Positions 1-8,696 are shown, counted from the first letter of the stretch. The stretch is 64,000 nucleotides of DNA from Halochromatium salexigens (GCF_016653295.1 NZ_NHSF01000020.1:1-64000); one strand, 5' to 3'. Program-made: numbers and translations. The notes: a model not told the origin generated them from the letters alone.

Positions 1-543
1 TACGCTTTGCAGGATGACGAACAAACGGGTCAGGACGTCGCGGGCCGCTTTGCCATCAAAGATGTTGGCGGCATGCACGTAGACGACCAAGAGACAACCC
101 ATTGTATCGACTACAATATGGCGCTTACGGCCCTTGACGAGCTTGCCCCCATCAAAGCCAGACTCAATCGACGACTCAGGCGTGCCTTTGACGCTTTGGC
201 TATCAATGATCGCGCCACTGGGATCTGGATTGCGATCTTCCTTTTGGCGCAGACGTGCGCGCAACGCAGCGTTGATCTGCTCGAGTAGTCCGCTATGCGT
301 CCACTTATTATAGTAGTAATTAACAAGATGATAAGAAGGGAAGTCTTTTGGCAAATAACGCCATGGACATCCTGTTTTGTTTAGATAAAAGATCGCGTTC
401 AGAATCTCGCGAAGATTTGATTCGCGCTTACGTCCTGTCTTATAGGGATCAAGCTCGTTGATGATTGGTTCAATGATAGCCCATTCTTCGTCTGACAAGT
501 CACTTGGGTACCTTGCACGTGGATGAGCGCCGTCTGAAGTCAT
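1..543 (-). CDS. IS5-family transposase, truncated by the window edge
   Basis: The reverse strand is open from an ATG at 543 to base 1, giving the first 181 residues of a DDE transposase. The N-terminus carries the IS402/IS1031-type domain (YPSDLSDEEWAIIEPI near residue 12, then LREILNAIFYLNKTGCPWR). The catalytic part follows with AIIDSQSVKGTPESS (first Asp) and KLVKGRKRHIVVDTMGCLL (second Asp region). The catalytic Glu and the C-terminus lie outside the window, so intactness cannot be judged. It is a hop-in beside the integrative element on its right and unrelated to that element's replication genes. Confidence 0.9.
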   Translation of the reverse strand, partial: MTSDGAHPRARYPSDLSDEEWAIIEPIINELDPYKTGRKRESNLREILNAIFYLNKTGCPWRYLPKDFPSYHLVNYYYNKWTHSGLLEQINAALRARLRQKEDRNPDPSGAIIDSQSVKGTPESSIESGFDGGKLVKGRKRHIVVDTMGCLLVVYVHAANIFDGKAARDVLTRLFVILQSV

Positions 544-641
544 ACCGGTTGCTCCGAATGAAAAGGGGTTTGGTCAAAAAATCGCCCCATGAGCCGTAAA
601 TTATGTATTATATATCAGATAGTTAGTTCCTGTACAGCGTC
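544..641. other. Upstream end of the IS element
   Basis: These 98 bases separate the transposase start from the polymerase stop codon. They must contain the terminal inverted repeat of the insertion sequence, but the other IS end is outside the window, so the repeat and target duplication cannot be delimited. The stretch is AT-rich around 600-625. Confidence 0.35.
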
Positions 642-2423
642 TTAGTGCACCGCAGCCCAGCTTGCCCCCTGCTTGACCTCGGGCACGGCCACCACGTCGC
701 CAGCATCGGGAAACACATCGAGGAATCCCTGCACCATCGCATCCTGCAGGGCTTCGACGGCAGTCTCGGCATGGTCGAGGGGCACCTGCAGTGTGATCTC
801 ATCATGCACGGTATGGTAAAGCGCGGCATCGGTGCCGGTCAGGGCTTGGGGTAGTCTGCGCAGTGCGGACATGAGGACTTCGGCAGCACTGCCCTGTACC
901 GGAATGTTCTGTGCTTCACCCCGCAGATACCCCTCCCCTTGGGCGTCGAAGTCTCGCACCAGCCCCAAGCGGGTGCGCACCTGCCGAAACTGTTGGGCTT
1001 GGGCCACCTGTTGCCGTTTCCACTGCTCAAGCTGCGGATAGGCCAACTGGAACCGCAGCAGGGCCTGCTTTGCATCGGCGCTGCTCATGGCTACCCCATA
1101 GTCCACCTGTGCCGTTCGCGCCAGCCCAGCAGGGCCTTGCCCAAACAGGTTGCCGAAGTTCACGGGCTTTGCGGCTTGGCGCTGCTGCGGTGTCACTTGC
1201 TCGGGGGCTACCCCGGCGATCGCGGCGGCGGTGCTGCGGTGCAGATCACCCCCTTTGCGGTACACGTCCAACATAGCCTGATCCCCGGAAAGCAGCGCGG
1301 CCACTACCAGTTCGATCTGTGAATAGTCGGCACTGACAAGCACCTTGCCAGGGGGTGCTGTGAACAGCTCTCGAAAGGTACCTTGCTTCGGGGCCTGTTG
1401 GGTATTGGGTTTGCTGGCAACAGCCCGGCCTGATCGAGTAAAGCCTAGGCTGAATTCAGGGTGCAGCTGATCGGTAACGGGGTGCCGGTGCTTGCAGTAG
1501 CTGCTGCCGTAGGTGCTCAGCAGCTTACTCACGGCCTTGTAGCGCAGCAGCGGCTGCACCATGGGCAGGTGCGCAAACAGGGCTAGGCTATCGGCATCGG
1601 TTTTCAGGCGGCCTGTTTTCTCGGTCTTCGGCCAGCGTTTCAGGGTGTCGGCATCCAGGCGCTGCTGTAGCCAGCTGCCCAGCTGCGGGCCACTGTTGGG
1701 CGAGACCTCGGGGCCTAGGTGTTCTTGCAGCTCCCCCTGCAGCCGGTCACGTTCCTGCTGCCAGGTGGCCTGCAGCGCGGCATGCCCGGCCCAATCGAAG
1801 CATTGCCCCTGCAGCTGCAGCCCGGCCAGTACCGGCAGCACATCGCACCATAGGGCGTACAGGCGGCGCTGATCGTTGCGCTCTACCTTCGGCAGCAGCT
1901 CGCGGGCAATGCGCACGGTTGCCAGGGCATCCAGGGCGGCATAGTGCAGCTGGTGCTCGGACAGCTCAGCCGTGCCCCAATCGCTTACCTGCTCGGTCTT
2001 GTCCATATCCACCTGCAGCACATCGGCTGAGACTTCAGCCAGCTTGCGCAGTCGGTGCGACAGCAGCCGGTCTAGCAGCATGCCATCATGCAAGCGCGGC
2101 ACGGTCAGCCCGGCATGGGTCAGGTGCCGATACTCGAAGCTGCCGTTAAAGGTGGCCCATGGGGCGGCACTGAGCGGGGCTAGGGCATCGAGGGGCACCT
2201 GCTGCAGATCAAACAGGGCCACCCGGCCATCGAGGGCGGCCACCTGTAGCAGCCTGATCTCGGCAGTCTGCGGATCGAGGGCAGCCCCTGGGCGATCACG
2301 ATAGGCGGCTGCAGGATAGGTTTCGATATCGACGCCAAGCACGGGTTCAGCGGCCAGCTGGGCGGCGCGGCGGGCGGCTTCGCTCGAATCGGTAACATAA
2401 CGGATCAGGGTAGGGTCAAGCAT
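642..2423 (-). CDS. Family A DNA polymerase with 3'-5' exonuclease domain
   Basis: A DNA polymerase I-like enzyme of about 593 residues without a 5'-3' exonuclease, as in phage and plasmid replicases. The N-terminal third is a DnaQ-like exonuclease: VLGVDIETYP (Exo I), a degenerate Exo II (FNGSFEYRHL, Glu where Asp is usual) and YAALDALAT (Exo III). The polymerase motifs are VSADYSQIEL (A), RQAAKPVNFGNLFGQG (B, with Phe at the position of the usual Tyr of YG) and TVHDEI (C). I chose the ATG at 2423; the same frame also offers a TTG at 2456, with no clear Shine-Dalgarno for either. It is the last gene of a leftward set that includes a primase-helicase, and probably elongates DNA during replication of the integrative element. 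Confidence 0.9.
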   Translation of the reverse strand: MLDPTLIRYVTDSSEAARRAAQLAAEPVLGVDIETYPAAAYRDRPGAALDPQTAEIRLLQVAALDGRVALFDLQQVPLDALAPLSAAPWATFNGSFEYRHLTHAGLTVPRLHDGMLLDRLLSHRLRKLAEVSADVLQVDMDKTEQVSDWGTAELSEHQLHYAALDALATVRIARELLPKVERNDQRRLYALWCDVLPVLAGLQLQGQCFDWAGHAALQATWQQERDRLQGELQEHLGPEVSPNSGPQLGSWLQQRLDADTLKRWPKTEKTGRLKTDADSLALFAHLPMVQPLLRYKAVSKLLSTYGSSYCKHRHPVTDQLHPEFSLGFTRSGRAVASKPNTQQAPKQGTFRELFTAPPGKVLVSADYSQIELVVAALLSGDQAMLDVYRKGGDLHRSTAAAIAGVAPEQVTPQQRQAAKPVNFGNLFGQGPAGLARTAQVDYGVAMSSADAKQALLRFQLAYPQLEQWKRQQVAQAQQFRQVRTRLGLVRDFDAQGEGYLRGEAQNIPVQGSAAEVLMSALRRLPQALTGTDAALYHTVHDEITLQVPLDHAETAVEALQDAMVQGFLDVFPDAGDVVAVPEVKQGASWAAVH

Positions 2424-2777
2424 CAACGTCGGGCCTGTGCTCGGGCTTATTATCAAAGTTTTTATATGTCATTCGTAGTGATAATAAGCGGCGTGAATAA
2501 GTCGCCTAATGGCACAAAACCGATTGCATGACAGCAGGTTGCTGAAAGCATAAAGGGGGTGCTATTGGGCATGGATGCTGTGCATGATCTGTGGATAAAA
2601 GGCGACTGATTTCGATCAACGGGTTATCCACAGGCTAACGCGGGCAGTTCTCCACCTGTTTTGCAGGGGCACCCTTGGCCCCATGGCGACACTGCACCCG
2701 TTTGGGGGCCATTGGGGGCCAAGGTCTGCAGGTGCTGGGGGCCATGTCGCCAGGGGGCCAGATAGTCCCCTTGGAGG
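2424..2777. other. Origin-like region of the integrative element
   Basis: This 354-bp gap between the polymerase and primase genes holds a 10-bp inverted repeat formed by two perfect DnaA boxes (TTATCCACA type) at 2589-2598 and 2624-2633. It also holds four copies of GGGGGCCA (2704, 2714, 2737, 2753), inverted repeats 2673-2682/2715-2724 and 2685-2691/2745-2751, and an AT-rich flank at about 2450-2530. DnaA boxes, short repeats and an AT-rich stretch beside replication genes are the usual make-up of a plasmid-type origin. That it is an origin is inference; the repeats are directly visible. Confidence 0.55.
2704..2760 (+). repeat. Four GGGGGCCA direct repeats (iteron-like)
   Basis: Exact 8-bp copies lie at 2704-2711, 2714-2721, 2737-2744 and 2753-2760, with starts 10, 23 and 16 bp apart. 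They sit just past the stop codon of the primase-helicase gene. The irregular spacing argues against CRISPR and resembles binding sites for a replication initiator, which here could be the primase-helicase protein. Confidence 0.55.
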
Positions 2778-5195
2778 TTAGGCATCATCAGGGCGTAGTT
2801 CGTAGCCCTTGCCATGCACCCGGACATAGCCCCGGCGCAGTAGCTCAGCCATCAGTTCACGCGCCAGCTGAGACTGCCCCCGCACCATGCGCGGCCCATC
2901 CTTGTACGTCTCTCGCAGACTGAATACCGTTTGCCCGGCAACAGTCAGGCGTTGCAGCATCCAATCATGCAGTTGCTTCGGCAGGGCCACCTCTCGGCGG
3001 TGCTCTACCAGCTTGGCGCTGATCCGTTGCCACTCGCCTAGATGCCAATCCATCAAGCGGGCGGCCCTGTCGATATGCCCCTGCTGCACCTGCCCGGCCC
3101 CTTCCAGGGCGGCCTGCACCCCGGCCAGTCGCAGCACCTGCTCAGGGGCCTTGTTCGCCACCTCTCGGATATCGCGGTACTCGCCTAGCAGGGCAGACTC
3201 ATAGCGGTTGTGAACGCTGATCCAGCTCTCGAAAGCAACATCATCGAGGGGCAGGGCCTGGGGCTGCAGTTCACCCGTGACGAGGTTGATCTCGGGGGTA
3301 CGCGCCAGCAGGGCATCAAGGGCCTGCTCGAAGCGGTGCAGCCGGTCATCCTCGGTGCGACGGCGATAGGGTCTGCTGCCAATGGTCGAGGGCGGAAACG
3401 CGGGCAGGCATCGGCTCAGGAATCCCTGCCCGGCCAAGGTGCGGCTGTCGAATAGCGCGGCGGCCACCTCGGGCTGCAGCATCATGCTCAGCGATAGGCG
3501 GCGGCCATACAGCGCGGTCGCTTCATCGAGGCTTGCCTTTGCTTCAGCATGAAAGCTGCCAGACCATAGCCCCGACAGCACAGCAGCGGTTGCCGTGTCC
3601 CTCCCCTCCCGCATGCTGTAGCCCCCGAGCCAAGCGGCGGCATCGCTGTTGGTCAAGGTCAGGGCGGGCCAGTGCATATCGAGGGTCTTGACTAACCCCT
3701 CGGTGGTGCAGCTGGTCAGCAGCCATGCAGGCTTGCGCGGGCGTGGCCCCGGATCAGGGGCATCTTTGCCCAGCTTGGCGGACTTCCAGGCTTCGAGGGC
3801 AGTCTGGTAGCGCACCATGGCTTCCTTCATGCGGATATAGATCAGCCGAAAGGCTTGTTCGTCGGTGCTGGTCTTGCGCTCCCCCGGCAGGGCCACCAGC
3901 ACCAGCCAGAGACTGAGCGGGATGGTGCGGCCATCGCAGATCACGTTATAGCGTTCCTGCACCACGGCAGCAGCGGCGGCCCAGCAGGATTGCGCGGCCA
4001 GTGCCACGGGCACCTGCTGGCGCTCGGTCAGGGCTTGCACGGCAGGCTGCAGGATCGGCCCTAGGGCATCGAGGGGGTAGGCTTGGGCAGCAGCTGCGGC
4101 GGGATCGGTGCCTGTCTCGAATTCCAACAGCTCGGGCCAGTCTAACCCGGTGGCCCATGCGGTCGAGGGGCTGCTGGTGCCGGTGGCCTGCTCAGCCGAT
4201 CGGCCCCCGAAGGTCAGCCCGGCGCAATCATCGGCAGCAGCCGTGCCCGGTGATTGCGGCACCTGCACCTGCTCGGCAGTCTGCCCCCCGAAGGTCAAGC
4301 CCAGATCGGCAGTGCCCTGCATGCCAACCTGCCACCATGTTTGCAGGCATGCAGCCAGATCATGCCCTAGCAGCTCGGCAGCACGGGGCCAGCCAGTGAC
4401 GGGTTGTCCGGACTCGGCACGGTCGAGGGTGTCCTGCACGGCCCTAGCCCGGTCGCGGCGCTCGGGATCATCGGCCACCTGCAGCATGGCCACCAGTACC
4501 TGCTCAATCTCTGCTCGCGGCCAGCTGGCATGCCAACAGGCACCAGCCAGGGCGGCGGTCAGATCATGGCGGCTCCCTTCAAATTCGGCCCAATGTCGCA
4601 CCAGCAGCGCGGCCCCGGCCACTCGGGCCACCTGCTGTTGCAGCTGATCGGCGCTGATCTCAGCCAGGGGGCCATCACTCGGGGCCTGTTTCCAGCGCAG
4701 CTGCTGCCCGGTCTTGTGGATCGAAGGCGGCACCACGGCCTGCTGCCCGGTCGCCAGTATCTCGATAATGCGGCGGCCCTGCTTCGAGGGGTGCAGTCGG
4801 GCGGGGGCATCAAAGGCGGTCTTGCCGATCCCCGGACAGCGCAGCAGGATATGGCGAAGCTGGAATACCCCGGCCTCATCATCGCGGCCATAGCACCAGC
4901 TCGCGGGTAGCAGCTTCGGGGCCAGCTGCCCGGCTTCGGTACAGTCCAGATCAACGTCCGCCAATTCAGCGGACGGGGCACCCAGCAGAGCCCCGAGATT
5001 GCACTGCCCGGCGAATTGACGCGGTATGTCATCCATCGAGGGCATGGTGGTCTGTTGCCAGGCGTTCGCAGTCGGGGCCTTGCCCTTGTGCTGCACCCGT
5101 AGCGGCACAATGCCTAGCTGCACTAGATCGGCGGCGGCTTGGGCGATCGGGGGCAAGGGTGCGGTGGTTTCGATAGCGAGGGCTTGCTGGTGCAT
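2778..5195 (-). CDS. Bifunctional primase-polymerase / DUF3987 helicase-like protein
   Basis: A protein of 805 residues. The first 200 or so resemble the bifunctional primase/polymerase (Prim-Pol) fold, with ADVDLDC as the catalytic acidic motif near residue 80 and a downstream GRRIIEI segment. The middle to C-terminal part resembles DUF3987, a RecA-like replicative helicase relative, with a degenerate P-loop (VALPGERKTSTD). Such fusions start replication in phage satellites and integrative plasmids: the primase half lays down primers and the helicase half opens DNA. The ATG at 5195 has a G-rich Shine-Dalgarno upstream. Position between the origin-like region and the SSB-like gene supports a replication role. 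Helicase activity is inferred from the family only. Confidence 0.85.
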   Translation of the reverse strand: MHQQALAIETTAPLPPIAQAAADLVQLGIVPLRVQHKGKAPTANAWQQTTMPSMDDIPRQFAGQCNLGALLGAPSAELADVDLDCTEAGQLAPKLLPASWCYGRDDEAGVFQLRHILLRCPGIGKTAFDAPARLHPSKQGRRIIEILATGQQAVVPPSIHKTGQQLRWKQAPSDGPLAEISADQLQQQVARVAGAALLVRHWAEFEGSRHDLTAALAGACWHASWPRAEIEQVLVAMLQVADDPERRDRARAVQDTLDRAESGQPVTGWPRAAELLGHDLAACLQTWWQVGMQGTADLGLTFGGQTAEQVQVPQSPGTAAADDCAGLTFGGRSAEQATGTSSPSTAWATGLDWPELLEFETGTDPAAAAAQAYPLDALGPILQPAVQALTERQQVPVALAAQSCWAAAAAVVQERYNVICDGRTIPLSLWLVLVALPGERKTSTDEQAFRLIYIRMKEAMVRYQTALEAWKSAKLGKDAPDPGPRPRKPAWLLTSCTTEGLVKTLDMHWPALTLTNSDAAAWLGGYSMREGRDTATAAVLSGLWSGSFHAEAKASLDEATALYGRRLSLSMMLQPEVAAALFDSRTLAGQGFLSRCLPAFPPSTIGSRPYRRRTEDDRLHRFEQALDALLARTPEINLVTGELQPQALPLDDVAFESWISVHNRYESALLGEYRDIREVANKAPEQVLRLAGVQAALEGAGQVQQGHIDRAARLMDWHLGEWQRISAKLVEHRREVALPKQLHDWMLQRLTVAGQTVFSLRETYKDGPRMVRGQSQLARELMAELLRRGYVRVHGKGYELRPDDA

Positions 5196-5310
5196 ATCAG
5201 CAGCCCCCTGGGCGGCGCGGGGCCACCCGGTCTAGAATGATAGTGCTCACGGGAATACCTCTCAGCAGCCTACCCCCGGTGCTCGCGGGGGCGGCTTGCA
5301 TCAGTCTCGA

Positions 5311-5892
5311 TTACCAGTCAATCGGCAGTTCAGCTTGGGCGGGCGTTGCGGCCTGCTCGGGCTGTTGCTGCGGTGCGGCGGCAGCTGGGGCCTGCTCGGC
5401 TTGCTGCGGTGCAGCTGGGGCAGGATCAGGGGCTGCTGGTGCGGTTGCAGCGGGCGGCTGCTGCGCTGGTGCCGGTATCGAGGGCGGTGCAGCCTGGGGC
5501 GGCTGAGGGGCTGCTGGCGCTGGGGCTTGCGGTGCTGGTGCAGCTTGTGCGAACGGATCAGCGGCAGCTGCTGGTGCTTGGGCGGCCCCGATCGGTACCC
5601 GTACCCGGATCGCGGGCACTACTTGCCCCTGAAACATGACGTTTTCGGGGTACAGCTCGATTTCACGGCCTGCCCATGCGGTGGTTTCGGTGCCGAAACT
5701 GGCGGCGATCAATAGCCCGTTCGTTTTGTTCAAGATCAGCTTTTTAGGCACCCCTCGGAATTGAAGGGCGGGCTTGATCTCGCCTTGGCCTAGCTGCTCA
5801 GGTTGGCAGGCTTCAATGGTCACTCTGCGCACCTGCCCCTGCAGATCGGCGGCTTTCAGGTAGTTCGATGGAAAGAGGGAATTGATATCCAT
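5311..5892 (-). CDS. SSB-like unknown protein with Pro/Ala/Gln-rich tail
   Basis: About 193 residues, starting at the ATG at 5892, which overlaps the stop of the preceding gene (TGATG), so the two are probably translationally coupled. Residues 1-110 form a compact basic/beta-looking domain (QVRRVTIEACQ, KPALQFRGVPKKLILNKTN, WAGREIELYPENVMFQGQ) of a kind common in phages but with no assigned function that I know. The remainder is a low-complexity Ala/Pro/Gln tail ending in ELPIDW. That layout, a small domain plus flexible tail with a short acidic-hydrophobic tip, recalls single-stranded DNA-binding proteins. The functional reading is inference. Confidence 0.7.
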   Translation of the reverse strand: MDINSLFPSNYLKAADLQGQVRRVTIEACQPEQLGQGEIKPALQFRGVPKKLILNKTNGLLIAASFGTETTAWAGREIELYPENVMFQGQVVPAIRVRVPIGAAQAPAAAADPFAQAAPAPQAPAPAAPQPPQAAPPSIPAPAQQPPAATAPAAPDPAPAAPQQAEQAPAAAAPQQQPEQAATPAQAELPIDW

Positions 5893-6308
5893 CAGGCGGC
5901 TCCCCCTTCTTTCGAGAAACGGGAAAAGCTGTCCGACAATGCCCCCGCTAGATACTGTTCCCAAACAGCCGGGGCTAGGTTTATATCTGCAGACACGTCA
6001 CCTGCACTAGCGGCAATCGTCGCTAAGGCGTTTTGAACAGCGGCATCCGCATTGGGCAGGTAATGCGCGGCCCACTGCTCTGCAGTCATCGGCCTAGGAA
6101 TATCCGTATCCGTAGCGAACAGCACCTGATCGTCAGGTATCAAATCCAGCCCATCGAGGGGCGCATCATCGAGACTAATCGTGCCGTTTTCATCGTTGCG
6201 CAGCAGGGTAAGGGCAGGCACTCCCCCAGCTAGCACGGTGTAGAAGGGCGGAAGATCAGCCAACAGAGTGCGTAGCGCGGCTATGGTCAGATCAAGGTGC
6301 TGTTTCAT
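5892..6308 (-). CDS. Hypothetical protein of the integrative element
   Basis: 138 residues, acidic, with no family I recognise. The start overlaps the end of the upstream HTH gene by 4 bases and its stop overlaps the next start, so it belongs to the same leftward operon. The middle has an Asp-rich segment (LDDAPLDGLDLIPDDQ). No membrane segment or signal peptide is visible. Confidence 0.75.
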   Translation of the reverse strand: MKQHLDLTIAALRTLLADLPPFYTVLAGGVPALTLLRNDENGTISLDDAPLDGLDLIPDDQVLFATDTDIPRPMTAEQWAAHYLPNADAAVQNALATIAASAGDVSADINLAPAVWEQYLAGALSDSFSRFSKEGGAA

Positions 6309-6565
6309 TGTGCAGCCCCCTGCTGTTCCAGCCAGGCGATAAACCCGGCTTCGTTGACTAGCAGCTTGCGACCAAGGCGGCGGACATGCGGCTGCAGTCC
6401 GTTCTGATCGGCGCGGCGGACATAGTGCCGGATCGCATGGGCGGTCAGGGTCGGGGTTTTCGCGCCAGCATTCAGGCGCTCAGCTAGGGCGGGAATGCTG
6501 CGCCATGGTGACGGCAGCTCGGGCAGTTCATGCTGCACTCGGGCAGCTTCGAGGGTCGAAGGCAT
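6305..6565 (-). CDS. Small helix-turn-helix DNA-binding protein
   Basis: 86 residues. The segment LTAHAIRHYVRRADQNGLQPHVRRLGRKLLVNEAGFIAWLEQQ looks like a MerR/excisionase-type winged helix in which a tip lysine/arginine cluster contacts DNA. Proteins of this size in integrative elements serve as excisionases or as repressors of the replication genes. A 12-bp perfect inverted repeat at 6671-6702, about 100 bp upstream, is a candidate binding site. The gene heads the tightly overlapping replication operon (6565 down to 5311). Confidence 0.7.
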   Translation of the reverse strand: MPSTLEAARVQHELPELPSPWRSIPALAERLNAGAKTPTLTAHAIRHYVRRADQNGLQPHVRRLGRKLLVNEAGFIAWLEQQGAAQ

Positions 6566-6670
6566 GGAAATGCTACCTCATGGTTCATGCGCGGCGCGGG
6601 GTTGCGCTGCGGTGCATGGGTAGCATCGAGATATTCGGGCACGGTCTGAAGCCATGCCCGGAAGCTGCCA

Positions 6671-6702
6671 GGTCTGCGCAAAGGGGGCAGTTTGCGCAGA
6701 CC
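6671..6702. promoter_or_regulatory. Perfect 12-bp inverted repeat (operator or terminator)
   Basis: GGTCTGCGCAAA (6671-6682) and TTTGCGCAGACC (6691-6702) are exact reverse complements around an 8-base G-rich loop. It lies between the end of the gene at 6710 and the start of the HTH gene at 6565. No T-run follows on the reverse strand, so an operator for the HTH protein fits better than a simple terminator, though both are possible. Confidence 0.5.
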
Positions 6703-6709
6703 GTAGGCG

Positions 6710-7309
6710 CTAGACGTTATTCAGATAACCCCTGATCGTTCTCCATCCCTGACCTACAAGGCGCTGCTCTTTTGCATCGGTTGCAGCAGCATCCTTGCCC
6801 CCTTTACCGCCTAGTTCTTTCTCGTAGGTAGCGCGGTTTTCTCGATACCACTGCTGAATGAAAGCTCTGTCAGCATGGTTATCTTTGTGGCGTAGCTCTG
6901 CCATTTTTTTAGCTGCATTTTCTGCTGCTTTAATGTTGTGCATTACAGCAGCTAATACTATTTCATGGGCATGACAAAGTTCCTGCCAATGCTCGTTAGC
7001 AATATTCCCATCATCCAAGGTGCTCAGGTGGTCAAGGGCATGAACAGTTTCACAAAGGTATTTGACACACCTTCGTTCACGGTCATCTGAGAAAGAGCGG
7101 TGTAGCACGGTAGTATCAAATGTCTTTAGTTTGATCGGCGCATTTCCAGGAACCTGTACTAGGACATGAACACCTGTGATGGGCATTTTTCCCCGAGCAT
7201 ATTCTGTTATTGGTACAGCTTGCCCCCATTCGCGCCAAATCTGCTCTAATGCCTCGTAGAGCGTGCTTACACTCTGGTGTAATCCCGAAAGGTGCGGACC
7301 TTGGTTCAT
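6710..7309 (-). CDS. Hypothetical protein of the integrative element
   Basis: 199 residues without a recognised family. It is predominantly helical, with a Lys/Glu-rich C-terminal half (NIKAAENAAKKMAELRHKDN) and no signal or membrane segment. Its DNA is visibly less GC-rich than its neighbours, suggesting separate acquisition within the element. The start overlaps the end of the coiled-coil gene by 4 bases, so these two and the integrase form one transcription unit. Confidence 0.7.
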   Translation of the reverse strand: MNQGPHLSGLHQSVSTLYEALEQIWREWGQAVPITEYARGKMPITGVHVLVQVPGNAPIKLKTFDTTVLHRSFSDDRERRCVKYLCETVHALDHLSTLDDGNIANEHWQELCHAHEIVLAAVMHNIKAAENAAKKMAELRHKDNHADRAFIQQWYRENRATYEKELGGKGGKDAAATDAKEQRLVGQGWRTIRGYLNNV

Positions 7310-7557
7310 CCCTCACCCCCTGCCAGCTCAAGGCGGCGCTCGATCCGTTCCAGCCGATCGGCCAGCTTGTCGAGGGTCAGCTGCTGGCGGGCGTCGGTTT
7401 CATCCCCATAGGCCACTTCACGTTTGACGAGTCCCATGTTGCCTTCGAGGGCAGTCATGCGGTGCTTCAGCTCGGACACATCATCTGCGATCTGATCCAC
7501 CCGGCCCCGGATATGGCGAAGGTGCTCTAGGATCAGGCTATCGAGGCTGCTGCTCAT
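7306..7557 (-). CDS. Small coiled-coil protein
   Basis: 83 residues, almost entirely heptad-patterned (HIRGRVDQIADDVSELKHR and LDKLADRLERIERRLEL), so it is probably a coiled-coil oligomer. It overlaps the integrase stop by 4 bases. Similar small coiled-coil proteins follow integrases in other elements, but I know of no defined function. Confidence 0.7.
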   Translation of the reverse strand: MSSSLDSLILEHLRHIRGRVDQIADDVSELKHRMTALEGNMGLVKREVAYGDETDARQQLTLDKLADRLERIERRLELAGGEG

Positions 7558-8696
7558 CCTTCACCCCCTGCCGTGCCCAGCAGACCATCAGCCATGTTGC
7601 GCACCAGTGCATGCGTATGCTGCTCGCTCAGGTGGGCATAGCGTTTGGTGGTGTTCGCGGACTTGTGGCCTAGGACGTTGCCGATTTCCAGCAGGCTTGC
7701 CCCGTTGCGGGCTAGGAAGCTGGCGCAGCTGTGGCGTAGATCGTGCCACCTGAAATGCTCGATCTTGGCGCGGCGCAGTGCGGTTTCCCATGGGGTGCGC
7801 AGCTGCAAGGGTTGCTTATCCGATACCCGGCTCGGGAACAGCAGCCCGTCATCGTTAAGCGGTGTCACCTTGCCCTGCTGGCGCTGCTTCTTGCGGGCCT
7901 GCAGTAGCGGCAGCACCTGGGCGGCGATCGGTAGGCTACGAATGCCCCCCTTGGTGCTGGTTTCGTTGTCCACCCGCACCTGCACCACCCCGGCCTGCAG
8001 ATCAATATCCTTCCAGCGCAGATTCAGGATTTCGCCTTGCCGTGCCCCGGTGGTGATCGACAGCAGCACGGCCAGCAGCAGATCGGGGCTTTCAGATTCG
8101 TGGCAGGCGGCCAGCAGGCGCTGCAGCTCATCCTCGGACAGGTATCGAGTACCGGCGTTGTTCTCACTGCCCTTTGCCACCTGCTGAAGCGGCGAGACTT
8201 GCAGCCAGTGCCACTGCTTGACGCAAGCGGTCAGCACGGCCCCCAAGGTGGCAAGGTGTCGGTTGATGGTGGCAGGGCTTCGATAGCGGGGCGGCCCTGC
8301 TTTGTCGGCAGACTTGGCCTTGCTCGGGATCGAGGTAGTCGCAAGCAGATCACGGTGCTCGGCAATCTTGGCGGCGGTCAGCTCGGATAGGCGAAGGTGG
8401 CCTAGGTGCGGCTCCCAATAATCTAGATGCTGCTCATATTTGCGGGCAGTCTCGGGGCGCAGCTTGGGCAGGAATTCGGCGCGGTACTTCTTGATCGCAT
8501 CGGCCAGCTTGTGCTGCTGGGCTTCGCTGATTAGCCCGGCGTTGCCTTCGTCTATCTGTGCTTCGTACTTGCGGCCCCAGCGTTCGGCAGCTGATCGGGT
8601 CTTGAAGCTGTGGGTAACGGTAGGGTGCCCCTGCTTGCGGACCTTCGCCTTGTAGACGGTGCCGGACTCGCGGGTTACTTTCTCAATGGTTGCCAT
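7554..8696 (-). CDS. int: Tyrosine site-specific integrase
   Basis: 380 residues. The N-terminal part has the Arm-DNA-binding and SAM-like core-binding regions, and the C-terminal part is the catalytic domain. Visible catalytic residues are Arg in TGARQGEILNLRWKDID, the HDLRHSCASF box (His-x-x-Arg-His), LGHKS and the nucleophilic Tyr in TTKRYAHLS. It integrates and excises the element by recombination at an attachment site, here the 3' end of a tRNA-Phe gene lying about 190 bp from its start codon. Direct repeats between gene and tRNA fragment are plausible arm-type binding sites. Confidence 0.93.
   Translation of the reverse strand: MATIEKVTRESGTVYKAKVRKQGHPTVTHSFKTRSAAERWGRKYEAQIDEGNAGLISEAQQHKLADAIKKYRAEFLPKLRPETARKYEQHLDYWEPHLGHLRLSELTAAKIAEHRDLLATTSIPSKAKSADKAGPPRYRSPATINRHLATLGAVLTACVKQWHWLQVSPLQQVAKGSENNAGTRYLSEDELQRLLAACHESESPDLLLAVLLSITTGARQGEILNLRWKDIDLQAGVVQVRVDNETSTKGGIRSLPIAAQVLPLLQARKKQRQQGKVTPLNDDGLLFPSRVSDKQPLQLRTPWETALRRAKIEHFRWHDLRHSCASFLARNGASLLEIGNVLGHKSANTTKRYAHLSEQHTHALVRNMADGLLGTAGGEG

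Noticed and set aside
2704-2760. GGGGGCCA repeats as a CRISPR array
   Set aside because: Repeat is only 8 bp with irregular spacing and no cas gene; iteron-like interpretation preferred.
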